A stretch of 64,000 nt of DNA from Edaphochlamys debaryana (Eukaryota > Chlorophyta > Chlorophyceae > Chlamydomonadales). The notes beneath the pieces were generated by a model. It saw only the letters and a list, made by a program, of their open reading frames with translations. It was not told where the DNA came from and did not search any database. Below are positions 31,617 through 42,200 of this stretch, piece after piece. The stretch spans positions 372,001-436,000 of the forward strand of contig JAEHOE010000104.1 of assembly GCA_016858145.1 (NCBI GenBank). The letters run 5' to 3'. The position numbers and the translations under genes are program-made. Every line of letters starts with the position of its first letter. The stretch's first letter is position 1.

Positions 31617-32725
31617 ATGGCCCAGCCCTTTTTGCAGGCTGGGGCAGCTGCGCCACAGGTCCATGCGCCAGCAGTGCAAACCTCCCAGCAGGTTACCGCA
31701 GGCGATGTGGCCGTCCGCGACCAAATAGCTAGAGTGCTTGTCGCTTCCGGTCCTCCGGACGTGGCGGTGGCGGATGCCAAGGTCGAGGACTCAAAGGCTG
31801 TCGCGGGCTACGGAGGCTCCGCTCCGTAGCCCGCGACAGCCTTTGAGTCCTCGACCTTGGCATCCGCCGAGTGCAGGTTGCGCAGGCTCGCGTCCTGATC
31901 GGCCTCCCCTCCCAGCTCTCCTCCCAGACAGCAACCTCCTCTACTTCGCTTGAACACCTTCTTTGGCCGCTCCTCGTCGCAGGATTCGCCGTGGCCGGTG
32001 GCACGCAGGCGCTTCTGCAGGGCCTGTTCAACCAGGGGGTGGGCATCGGCAACCAGGTCGGGGCCCTCGCCAACCAGGTCGGGGCCCTCGCCAACCAGAT
32101 GGCGGTCATGGACCATAAGATCGAGAACAACCGCGCTGTCGTGTACAACTCGGGCGCGCGGCCCGGCGAGGAGCTCATGCAGCTGCGAGTGGTGGCGGCG
32201 GGCGGCCCGCACCCGGTGGGCACGCTGCCGGGGCAGGGCGTGCCGTTCCCCAACACGCCCGCCGAGGCGTCGCAGCTGACCACGGCGCAGCTCAACGCGC
32301 TGGAGGTGCGGCCTGCTTGGGGGCTAGCAAGCAGGGGAACCCCACTTGAGAGGCTTGCCATGCAATGGCATGCGGCCACGAGTGGCACAGGCGACTGTTC
32401 CTGCATCCCGCGGCTGTGTCCCAGGTCTTCTACAACCAGCCGTTCGCTGGCCAGAACGTGGAGGAGCGCCACGCGGCGTTCGGAAAGTTCATTGGAGTGC
32501 GAATGTGAGTGTGCAATGCACGGGCGCAATTACACGGGGCTCCCGCTCTCGCCTGCATAGCTTGGGAGCTCCTTACAGCGGCAGGCGCATGCCGCGCCCC
32601 GCAGCGACAGTAGGCGATGCGTTCGGACTACGTGCCCCATGCCTACCCAGGCCCGGGTTTGCATGGCCAGCTACGGCAGCCTTCGCGGCTCTCGAAGACT
32701 TGTCCTTCCCTTGCCCCGCAGGTAA
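31617..32725 (+). CDS. Uncharacterised algal protein with heptad-like repeat
   Basis: The model 31617-31781, 31877-32305, 32425-32504, 32722-32725 keeps frame and gives 225 residues ending FGKFIGVRM. I do not recognise a named family, but the segment from MAVMDHKIENNRAVVYNS through LTTAQLNALEVFYNQPF has the look of a conserved algal protein rather than chance ORF. Residues around NQVGALANQVGALANQ form a short tandem, heptad-like repeat suggesting a coiled coil, preceded by a hydrophobic stretch. The first intron is the least certain: it would start at AAG|GTCGAG and remove the whole right arm of a perfect inverted repeat; without that splice the hairpin introduces a TAG. The stop codon is split from the body by the last intron (acceptor then G-TAA). 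Function unknown. Confidence 0.5.
31769..31868. repeat. Perfect 46-bp inverted repeat with 8-bp loop
   Basis: Left arm 31769-31814 and right arm 31823-31868 are exact reverse complements, separated by GGCTCCGC. The left arm reads as coding sequence of the gene starting at 31617 (VADAKVEDSKAV); the right arm is its inverted copy and contributes stops in that frame. A transcript would fold into a very stable hairpin. Confidence 0.9.
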
Positions 32726-34311
32726 TCCTGCTGCCCAGGACACCGAGAACTGGGCCCAGATGCCAGGGAGGCCAAAGGGCTCGAGCCATCAGCCTGCAGC
32801 TGGCGCGGCGGCTGGAGCTTCTGTACGTGGAGGATGACCAGGAGCAGGGCATTGAGCTGCTGTGCCGCACGTCCGGGCTGGCGCCCCCCAGCTGGGCGCA
32901 GGGCTGCAGGGAACTGGGCTGTGCTGAGGCGGGCTGCATGGCTGCTGTGGGCGGCCGGGAGTGCGTACGGTATCGAACTTGAGGGCACTTCGGTCGGCTG
33001 CAACAGGCGGGGCGGCCCCGGGGGTCGGAAGGGCATGGGCGCGGGCGACGTCGCGAGGCTGTGGGTGATGGAGCGCATGGCGGGCCCGGGGGGCTTCCTC
33101 CAACGGAGGCAGCTTCGGTACCCCTGGCGGAGCCGGGGATGTGAGCGCCACCGCGCTGGCGCAAGGTGGCCATCTGCTGCGCCACTGGGGCCGGGGAACA
33201 CGGCAGCTCAGAAGTTTTGGCGGCGGTGCACGGTGGGCTGGTCATGCATGTAGATAAGGGGCCCCTAGGCGGGCGGAGGAGGATAGGGAGGACGTGGCTG
33301 CAGCCAGCATATGCCTCCTGATGCCGCGCCAGCTTACGGGCCGGGGGCGGGGGTCGGCTGAGCGGGCTGCGGTGTAGGACGGATGGGTTGCATGCGGTCG
33401 CGGTGCACGTGTGTATGGGCTGGCGTGGCGCGCCCAAGGGTCCTCAACGCATGTCTCCGGTTTTGTGGCAGTCCCCTTCCCCCCGAGCTTCTTGTGGCGG
33501 GCTGATGGCGCACGGACAAGTTTGGGAATGGATGAGGAGCAACCTGTTGAGGCGACTCTCGTGCTTCGTGTGTGTGGGATTCAGGAGATTGGGGAGCTTG
33601 GGGTGCAGCCCTGAGTGTGTAGGAGCCAACGAATCACGTGCTGTGCAGTTCTGGTATCTTCTTGGGCTCTTCTATCTTGACACACGGCAGAGAGCCGCTG
33701 CTGTACAATGCGCTACCTTTCTGACCCCGCTTCGAGGATGGGCCCGGGGGTGCGTTGTACTGCGTGGGCCGTGGTGCGTGGGCCGTGTGAGGAGCGAGGA
33801 GGAACACGAGCGACTCCTTACACTGCTGCGGACTGCGGTGCCCGGCTGAGGACCTCGAGCCGCCCAGACTGGGAGTCCTGGGACACGCATAACCGTTGCG
33901 GTTCGTCCTAGTCAAACGTGCTGTGCGAGAGAGGGCTGTGAGGCTATGCGCAATAGTGGCAATAAGAGCCTGCGAGTGCGAGCTCGCAATGCCAACCTTG
34001 CCATGCAACCTGCATGGCCAATACACATGCCCGCATCTTCCGCCGCCCCCCCCTCCCTCCCCAGCGCCAAGAGCTATAAGGTAATCATAAGGCAACACAT
34101 AGGGCAGCCATAAGGCAAGCCGGCGGGGTCACTGTGAACGGCTAAGGTCACCAACCCCTGCAGAGCTCCCCCAAGGTCCCTGGAGGACCCCAGAGAGCAC
34201 GAGGGAGCGCCCCGAGTAAGGGGCGGCACGGCGGACTTAGCAAATCTCGCGGGCGGGACCGTGCCTTATGAGCGAACAGGGGCTGCCTTATGAACGTCCA
34301 AAAGGGTGCTG
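32726..34311. other. Region without a supported gene
   Basis: One stretch at about 32770-32890 (+) reads ISLQLARRLELLYVEDDQEQGIELLCRT in an open frame and might be an exon or a gene fragment, but I find no matching neighbours. The rest shows only short ORFs. Confidence 0.4.
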
Positions 34312-35781
34312 TCAATACACGGCCACCAGACGCTGAAAGCCCTTCGCCCCGTCTCTTGCCCCCCTCTGCCTCAGGTCCTTCAGCGCACGGCGGATGTCCC
34401 TCTTTAAGGTGGCGATTTCGGCGCTGATGCCCTCGGCCGTGCTGGGGATCTCGTCGTCAGCGCTGGGCTCCTGTGGTGGGTTGACCGCCGGGGCTGGGGA
34501 GCGGGAAGGGCTGGGCGGGGGGGGGAGAGGCGGTCTGTGCGTCGTGTCTCATGGGGCTGGGGCTCTGCTGGGGTGAGCGGGGTGCGGGTGCCGGGCCTTG
34601 GGTGCGCGGCGGCGAAGTCGGGGGCGACGTGGGGGGCGTGACGGTTCCTAACCTACCTTTTTCATTGTATTCATTGCTCGCCACAAACGCCCCGCGCATT
34701 GCACCGTGCTTTTCTTGTATTGGCCCGCCAAGACACGGGAGTTCAGCACTCTAAGCCGAGGCAGACTGGGGCGTCTACGGCATGCGCCCATCGCGCGCCC
34801 TAGGTGGGACCAGGTGGGGAGGCTTGATTTCGGGGCTTGAACCAGGCTTCTCGATGGTTTGCTACTCACACTTCAGTCCGCATAGCACCACAAACTCCCG
34901 CGGGGACCAGCAGGCGATAGCACTAGGCGCAAGACGTTGACGGGATTTAGGGCGCGCTGCGTGTCCGCAAGCGTGCTATGACTCGGAGTCTCTGGACATG
35001 GGTGCAGGGCAATTCGTGGCAGATGGGTAGACGGCTGGGCATCGGGCCCAAGCAGCGCTGTGTGTTTCGTGGAAGCGGCTTCGCACAGGTGTCGGGGCCC
35101 AGGCCTGGCCTGGGCCGGGCCCGTACGGAGGCAGCTGCGGGCAACATGGCTCCGGGTTGGCAGGCGCGCGCCGTTCTGTTGGTGGCGGTGCCTTCTCCAC
35201 TTGGATATCATGATCTTCCGCCCATCTCCTAGGGTGTCGTGCAGTGAGGCTGCTATGCTTGCAATGTCAACGCTCGCCATGGCCTCCGTGTCCCGCAGGC
35301 TCTCCATGGCGGCTCGGGCATCGGCTCGCGTAGTCGCGCCCTCAAGGGCGGGAAGGGCCACGTCCACCGCCTCTCGCACGGGCCGCAGCGCTGCTGCGAT
35401 GTCCTCTATCTGGCTGGAGAGCATGGCCTCAATCTCGGTGCGTGTTTGTGCCCGTGCCTCGGCGCTGAGTGGTTTGCGCTTGAGGGCCCAGTCGTCCAGT
35501 GCCGGCGGAGTCGGGGCGGGGGCGGGGAGGATGGACAGGCGCGCCATTGGCAGATAGGTTAGCAGGGCCCGGTGGTGAAAGCCATAGCCTGGGTCGAAGA
35601 CCCGTTCTTTGGCCGGCCCCTCCGTCCCCACAGGCATGGAGAGTGCTGTGTGGGTCAGCGTGCTGGCAAGGGCATCATTGATGCGGCTCCTTGTCAAGGG
35701 CTGGCTGTTCTGTCTCCGGACGAAGGTGGGTGGGCGGCCTTGCGAGGATCGGGGCTCGGTTGGGGGAGGGGGGGCTACCAC
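34312..35781 (-). CDS. Uncharacterised coiled-coil coding candidate
   Basis: Weakly supported. An open frame at 34873-35781 encodes LDDWALKRKPLSAEARAQ followed by about 90 residues of Ala/Glu/Arg-rich, heptad-like sequence (IEAMLSSQIEDIAAALRPV, then SLRDTEAMASVDIASIAAS). Further left, a separate open segment ends at a TGA at 34312-34314 with ISAEIATLKRDIRRALKDLR and GFQRLVAVY. Plausible GT donors (for example AAAAAG|GTAGGT near 34.66 kb) could join pieces, but I could not build a single consistent model. It may be a diverged gag/ORF1-like fragment of a transposable element, given the repeat-rich surroundings, or a real gene. No domain was recognised. Confidence 0.3.
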
Positions 35782-38700
35782 TGGTCTGACAGGGCAGAGT
35801 TACAGGAAGCACCGGTGGGCCAGGTCGTCCACGGAGGGCGCGCCATTTCGTTCGCACGGGTGTGCGACAGCGTTCCAGTCGCCTGCTAGCAGCGTGTATC
35901 TGCCGTTTGAAATGGGCGGGAAAAAGACGCAGCGTAAGAGTGGCAAACGAGTGGCACACCATGGCTGGATCCAGTGTTACTAAGGTGCACGCGAATGCTA
36001 CCTCCCCCCCCCCCTCCAATGCGCGTGAGCACGTGAGCATAGATGATCATAGGAGCCTGCTCCGGTTTACCGTTGTTGAGCTCACAATCAGCTTTTGGGC
36101 CCAGAATGTCCTTTTCGCACCAGCCTGATCCCCCGTGGAAACGTCAAGGGGCGGAAGTTCACGCAGGGGCGGTTCTCTCTTGTGCGCACAACGTGTGTTG
36201 AGACCCGTCAGAGCAACCCCAGCCCACTCACACTTATGGACATAAGTTACTGCGCCACGCCTTGCCGCGTGAACCCCCTGCTGCTGGACCGCACGAATTA
36301 CCCCCATCTCTATCGTTTGCGCCCCAGCCCACACGCCCACGCTATCTGTAGAGCAAGAACGCAGGCAGTACGGCATTAAGGTCGCTCGCACGGCCCGGGC
36401 GTCTGTTTGTCAACCGGGCGTGAAGAGAATAGCCTATTGCATCGGTTCTTGGCAAAATGTGGTAGCGCTGAGAGGGGGTCTTAGCGTGGGCTCCTCCGGA
36501 GCTCCGGCCCTGGGCCCACGCCAGCATCTACGGGAACAAGTTTGTATTGCATACCGCTTATGACATCAGGCGCCTGAAGGTCGCACCTTCGGGGGCTACG
36601 GTTCCGACTTGCATTGGGGGGTTCGCGGCCGACAGCTGAGCCCGACACTTTAAGGCGCCAGGCTCCTGCACTCTCACTGCTGCAAGTCGCCTTCTTAGCG
36701 TTATCACTTGCGTTATGAACGTGCCCAGCTGTGACAGGCTCTTGACGTTCGATTGGCGAGGCTGCCTTGCCCAGCTGAGGTCCACCAGACTGCCAAATTA
36801 GCGCCATGCGCTCTTGTGGCTAATGCACGTCCGTCTGAGCAACAGGAGCTAAGCGGAAGCGTGGGGGGACGCACGCCGTTGCGGTTTGGAGTGATGGGCA
36901 AGGGGCTGGGGGGAGCGGGGCTGCAACTCCCTGCAACGTGTAGATGCGGGTCGCCGAGTGCCGGAAGGTGGGGGGCGCAGCAACATACGTCCATAAGTGT
37001 CAGGCCGACCCAAGGGAGTGCTGGCGTGCTCACGCGCCCCCGTGAACCCCCAGACGAATGGGGTCACGCAGCGGACAAAGTCCGCTCAGCTGCCAAGCCC
37101 AGCGAGTATCCAACCCGCGCGTGCTTGGTCCAGCAGCCCCTGTCCTCACCGTGCGATGTTTGGTGCGGTCACGCGGCGGTCCACTTGGTCACGCGTCCCC
37201 CTGGTCACGCGATGGTCCCTCCATGGTACACTCGGCAGAGTGAATTCTGAGACACCTCAGAACCACCCTGCATCAACTTCTCTGTGTATAGGGCGGGCCT
37301 CCTCTCGCTCCTCCTTCACCCTAGCAGACACGAGTCCCGGACTCAAACACTGGGGCCTTGCTTTTTGCTTCCGTCGCGGCTCCCTGCGGTCACGCGGTAG
37401 GCTCCCTGTTGTTGGTTGAGAGTGGGCGGACTGCTCTGATGGGTCGATGACGGGGGTAGGCGCTGGAAGCTGTGCTGCGTAAACATGCTTTCCAGCCCCC
37501 CACGGCCCGCTGCTGCGGCTCTAGACGCTTCATCCCGCCATCCCGCGCTGATGGGGGTGGGGGCGTCCAAGCACGCAGCTTAGTCACCAACCATTGGCGG
37601 CCACACCAAAGGAGAAGAGAAGGAGGACTATACCGGCACTGGACCTGCTCATAGCTCGACCTGGCGAGCACGCACAGAGGCTGACAACAGATTGGTAGGC
37701 TCACTAGGCTGACCGCTGACGGCGGGGTGGCCTTCTGAGCCATGTTGGAGGAGAGCGCACATGCTAGGAGCTGGGGCTTGGCCGGCCCATTGTACTCGTT
37801 GCAAGGACGCACTGTTGCCCCTCGGGCCCAGCCGCATCACCGAGTACTTCGTCCGCGCATACCGCTCCGTGTGGTGCTAGATAGACTTGCTGCTAGTGCG
37901 CCATTCGGGGGCTATGCCCGCCTCCCCCTCGGGCCCCAACAAGAAATGGCGGATGAGGGGCGAAGTAGACCAGGGCCTGGTCACCAGGCGCGGGCATGTT
38001 ACACTCCGCGGAACGTCTTAGCCTGGCGCCCCTGGCCCCTGCCCAGATACCGTACCATCTCTGACATGGTCCGCCCGGCGCACACGGGCACTCAGGCAGG
38101 CAGACGCTCACCAACAAGAGCAGGCACACGAGCAGGCAGACGCTCACTAACTTCGCTCCACTGCCTGCGCTGTCATCGTCTTGGCACCAAGCACCCGGCC
38201 CCCGCTGCACCGAGTGTAACCTGCACATGCAAGCAACGCCATGCGCGCGTGCTGCTGTTGCGCGCCCTGCGCGCAACTCTTCCGCTCTTGCTCAGCCGCG
38301 TCCCTAGCTTCCTACCCCATGGCCCGAGCGCATGGTGCACCAAAACCCGGGCAAACATCCGGCCGCCTCGCTCGTCCGCTGCTCATCACAGTGCCAGCCC
38401 CGCCTGCCATAACAACCTCCGTATCAACGAAGCTCTCTGGTCTTAACCCCCGCCCGCCATGCACGCCTCCACCCTGCGCTCGGCCTTGCCCTCGGCATCG
38501 CCACCGACATCGCCCTGCCCGGCCTCCGCCGCCGCCACCTCCTTGGCCTCACCTCACGGCTTGCCACGGCCCTCGCCCTCGCTGCAAAACAGGCGCGCCC
38601 GCCGCCAGGCCGTCCGGCAGTCACCTTCGCGTCCGTATCCATACCGGTATGCTAATAACGCGATTATTCGGGCTCTCGGCAGCTACTTTCCGCTTTGCCG

Positions 38701-39231
38701 TCTCGAGCTACGGCACCTTGCACGCCCGACGCACGTGCACGCCCCAAAGGCACTCTACCCCATACACCCCAACACGGGACGCCCCGCAGCAACAACCCAA
38801 GCTCCCAGGCTCGGAAACCCAAGCACCCAGCAAGTTTATCCCTTGGCATGCCCTTGCAATCTACTGGCAGCGTAAATGATCCTTGCAATGCTCCACGGGA
38901 TCGCAAACTAGATGACAAGATAACGCGGGCTCTGGACAGGCTGGGCGCCACAAGCCCCATGCCAAGCACAGCTGGGCCCTGACAAGTCCCTCTCAAAAGC
39001 GGCCCCAGATATGCCGCGGCGGAATCGCCGAGCGATGGTACGAACACAGCAAGGTACGGCCCTTCACGCACGGCTCCAGGGTCCGGTAGTACCGTAATAA
39101 AGCACCAAACAGGTGGCATAGTGAAGAAGACAAGCCAAACCTAACCGCCCTACTCCAGTGTGGTGTGCTGTGTGCTGATGCTCTAGAGGTTACTCAACCG
39201 GTCAAGTGATGATGTGCTGTGTGCTGATGCT
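35782..39231. other. Gene-poor accessory region
   Basis: About 3.4 kb with no supported gene. It contains a 42-base island of LINE sequence (37481-37522), a short tandem repeat around GCAGGCAGACGCTCAC (about 38.09-38.16 kb), inverted motifs such as GAAGGTCGCACCTTC near 36.57 kb, and the 3' flank of NRAMP copy A with a duplicated stop region. Confidence 0.5.
37481..37522 (-). repeat. 42-base LINE-derived island
   Basis: It matches 28073-28114 of the LINE remnant with about two mismatches, in the same orientation, and encodes the same AADRGGLESMF-type peptide segment (here AAAGRGGLESMF). Similarity ends abruptly on both sides. Confidence 0.7.
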
Positions 39232-39240
39232 CTAGAGGTT
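39165..39240 (-). repeat. 27-bp direct repeat across NRAMP copy A stop codon
   Basis: A 27-base block containing the last codons and stop of NRAMP copy A (39214-39240) is repeated exactly at 39165-39191 in the 3' flank; the copies start 49 bases apart. Confidence 0.85.
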
Positions 39241-42200
39241 GCCGAAGGTGCCGGCGATGGCGGACTGCACCACCAGGTTGATGTTGAGCCCCGAGATGAG
39301 CAGGAACAGGAACCAGGCGATGCACGAGACCCAGACCTTATTGGCGTAGGCGCCCAGGTAGCGGCGCGAGGAGGTGAAGTGCACGAGCGGGAACACGGCA
39401 AAGGGCAGCGTGAGCGACAGAATGACCTGCGGGGGCGGGGAGGAAGAGGGGGGTGGGCAGGGAGCAGGGACAAGGCGGGTTACGGAGGGGCCATGGCAGC
39501 AAAGAGGGTAGAGGCATCCTAAGGGAAGCCGCATGGACAAACGGCAGGTGTCTCTTGCTACGAAGTCAGCTGTTTATGCTGGACCGGGTCCGCACGCTTT
39601 CCTACCGGTCCCTCGATACTGATTCCTAGGGTTGGCACACACGCTTTCGTCACGTTTAGGGCTGCTGGGCCCCCACCTGGGACATGACCAGAAGGTTCGC
39701 CACGCCCTCGCGCCCCATGACCGCAGCCACCACGGCGGCCGGGATGATGGCGGTCCCGCGGGTCACGAGGCGGCGCAGCCAGGGCCTGAGCCGGATGGAG
39801 AGGAAGCCTGGACGGGGCAGACATGGGGCAGGGCGGGGCAGACGGCCGTCTGTCATGGAGTTTGTGGTAAGGGTCAAAAGGCTCGAGCCCTCGGCATGAC
39901 ACGACTGGTCGCCTGCTGTGTTCTGCGCCACCCTAAGGCCTGGTCCTTGATTCACCTGGACCCATGCCCTTATTCCCCTGCCCCCGTCGCCACCTTATCA
40001 ACCCCCCTGCCCCCTTCAGTCCCCCCCCTGCCCCACCCTCCATGACGATCTGCCCGCTGAGCGTGCCCGTGATGGTGCTGTTCTGCCCCGCCGCCAGCAG
40101 CGCCACCCCGAACAGGATGGACGCGGCCTTGGCGCCCAGGGAGGTCGCCAGCAGGGCGTAGGCGTCGCCAATGTCGGCAACGTCCTCGCGAGGGGGGTCC
40201 GCTGCGGTGACGACGACCGAGACAGGAGGACGGGGTTTTGATAAGGTCGAGCGGGTGAGCGAGCAGCCTGGCGCCTCCTGGAATCCGTAAGCGCAGCCCC
40301 GCCTTGTCATGTCGACATGGTAGACGAGATGATACTCAACCCCGCCGGGGCAGAAGGACAGGACGAGGGCTCGGTGAGGCCGAGGTCAAGTGCGGGCGGC
40401 CTGGCGCTTCCTGGGGCCCCTCGGACGCGTTGGTACCGGTACTGAACGTACCTCCGTTAACCCCACCAAAACCCACCTACCGTAGTGGAAGGCCGCGCCC
40501 GCTACAACCAGGATGGACGAGCGGGTACTTGACCCCGCTGAACCTGACCCCGCAAACCCAAGAGCCCCCCTGCCCGGACGTACCGTAGTGGAAGGCGGCG
40601 CCCGCCAGCACTAGGATGGAGGAGTTGATGAAGAATGCCACAATGAGGGAGAGCGTGGAGTCGAAGGCGCCCAGCTTGACGGCCATTCGGCGGCCGGGGG
40701 CGGTGCGCGGGTAGGCGCGCGTCTGCACCACGGAGGAGTGCAGGTACAGGTTGTGGGGCATGACGGTGGCTCCCAGGATACCGGTGGCGATGTAGAGCAT
40801 GTCCTGAGGGGCAGGGTGAGGGGTGGGGGGTGGGGGGTGGGGGCGAGGGGCAGGGTGAGGTACTAGGCTGCGAGCGGGGCAGGGGGGCAAGCAGGGTAGG
40901 AGTCCAGGAGGCTAGGGGTTGCGCGGAGGCATGGGGTCGTGGGCGGAACCTGGGCACCTGGGCATGCTTGCATGGAGCGTGCGGCAGTTGCAACTCTGGC
41001 CCAGGCCGACGGACGCGGTCTAACGAGTGCTGCTCGGGTGCCGTACTACCAAACACGTACTGGCCCGCACTGCCCCAGATTAATGTTGGTCTAAGAACGG
41101 ACCTGCGGCTCGGCACCGGGGAAGAGCTGCGACCCTTGGCCGATGCGGCGCGGATAGCTGCACTGCGGCCGAGGCTCGAGATAGCCGCAGTGGATACGCA
41201 GCGAGAGCTAGGCCCCGCTGGCTGAGCTCGGGGATGCGCTGCGAGTCCAGTCCGGAGGGCTCGCAGAATCGTCATGGTCGTGGTCACGAAGGTAGCGGGC
41301 GCAGGCCAAGGGTTGACGTGCAAGGCGGTGCTTATATATACTCGGAGTATATGTAGGCCGGCTGAGGGCGAACTAGGGCTGTGTAAAAGGCGCAGCGGCG
41401 ACGCGTTGACTGAAGTACCCGGCGCTTGCGGACCGGCCCGCACGGCACGGGGGTGTCGCTAGCAGGGGAACCTCTTACACCGAACAACTGCCACCCGCGA
41501 CGACGAACCCAGGAGGATGAGCTGACTTTTGTTCGTTGGCCCGCGCTCGCGCTGCATGGCCATGGAGGCGGGCCAGTTCCCCAAGAGTGTCGAGGAAATC
41601 TATGAGGACTTTCAACGGAGAAGGAGTGGCCTGCTGCGGGCGCTGACCGATGGTCAGTCGGTGCGGGCGGCAGCTCTCGGCTCTGGCACGCTTGGCCCCG
41701 GCGCTCACGCGACACCGCTTTCTCGGCGCAGACCTAGAGGAGCTGAATGCGCAGGCAGACCCAGCGCGCGACAACCCATGCCTGTATGGTGCGTGGGGGC
41801 TTTCCTTGCGGGTCAATCGCTGCGTTGAAACCCGGAGACCCTGGCCAGGAAGGGCGCGTAGTTACCGTACGTGTTTCGTACTGCCCCGTACCGTACTGCC
41901 CCGCCCACACCTGGTTGGTGATGATCTCGAGGCTGGGCACGTAGCCACGCATGACCTGCGAAGGGCAGGGGCGGAGCAACAGACGAACAGAGGGTTTGAG
42001 GTAGCAGCAGGCCAGCACGCTAGCCCCGGCAAGCAGCCCTTTACAAAGCGAGCAATCCTGGCTTGAGCAGTCTCCTGTCATCTGTCAAGTCGCGTACACC
42101 ACTTGCGTCGACCCATGAGTGCACGTTGCAGGGCCCCGTTGGGCCCCAAGGGGCCCCAACGTGTGAGCGCGCACCTTAGCCATGTTGGGCTTGGACTTGG

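Noticed and set aside
31729..32529. 266-codon minus-strand ORF over the inverted repeat
   Set aside because: It is antisense to the plus-strand gene and its peptide is repeated only because the DNA is palindromic.
35782..39231. Plus- and minus-strand ORFs of 100-230 codons
   Set aside because: None has recognisable domains, consistent splice structure or conserved-looking sequence.
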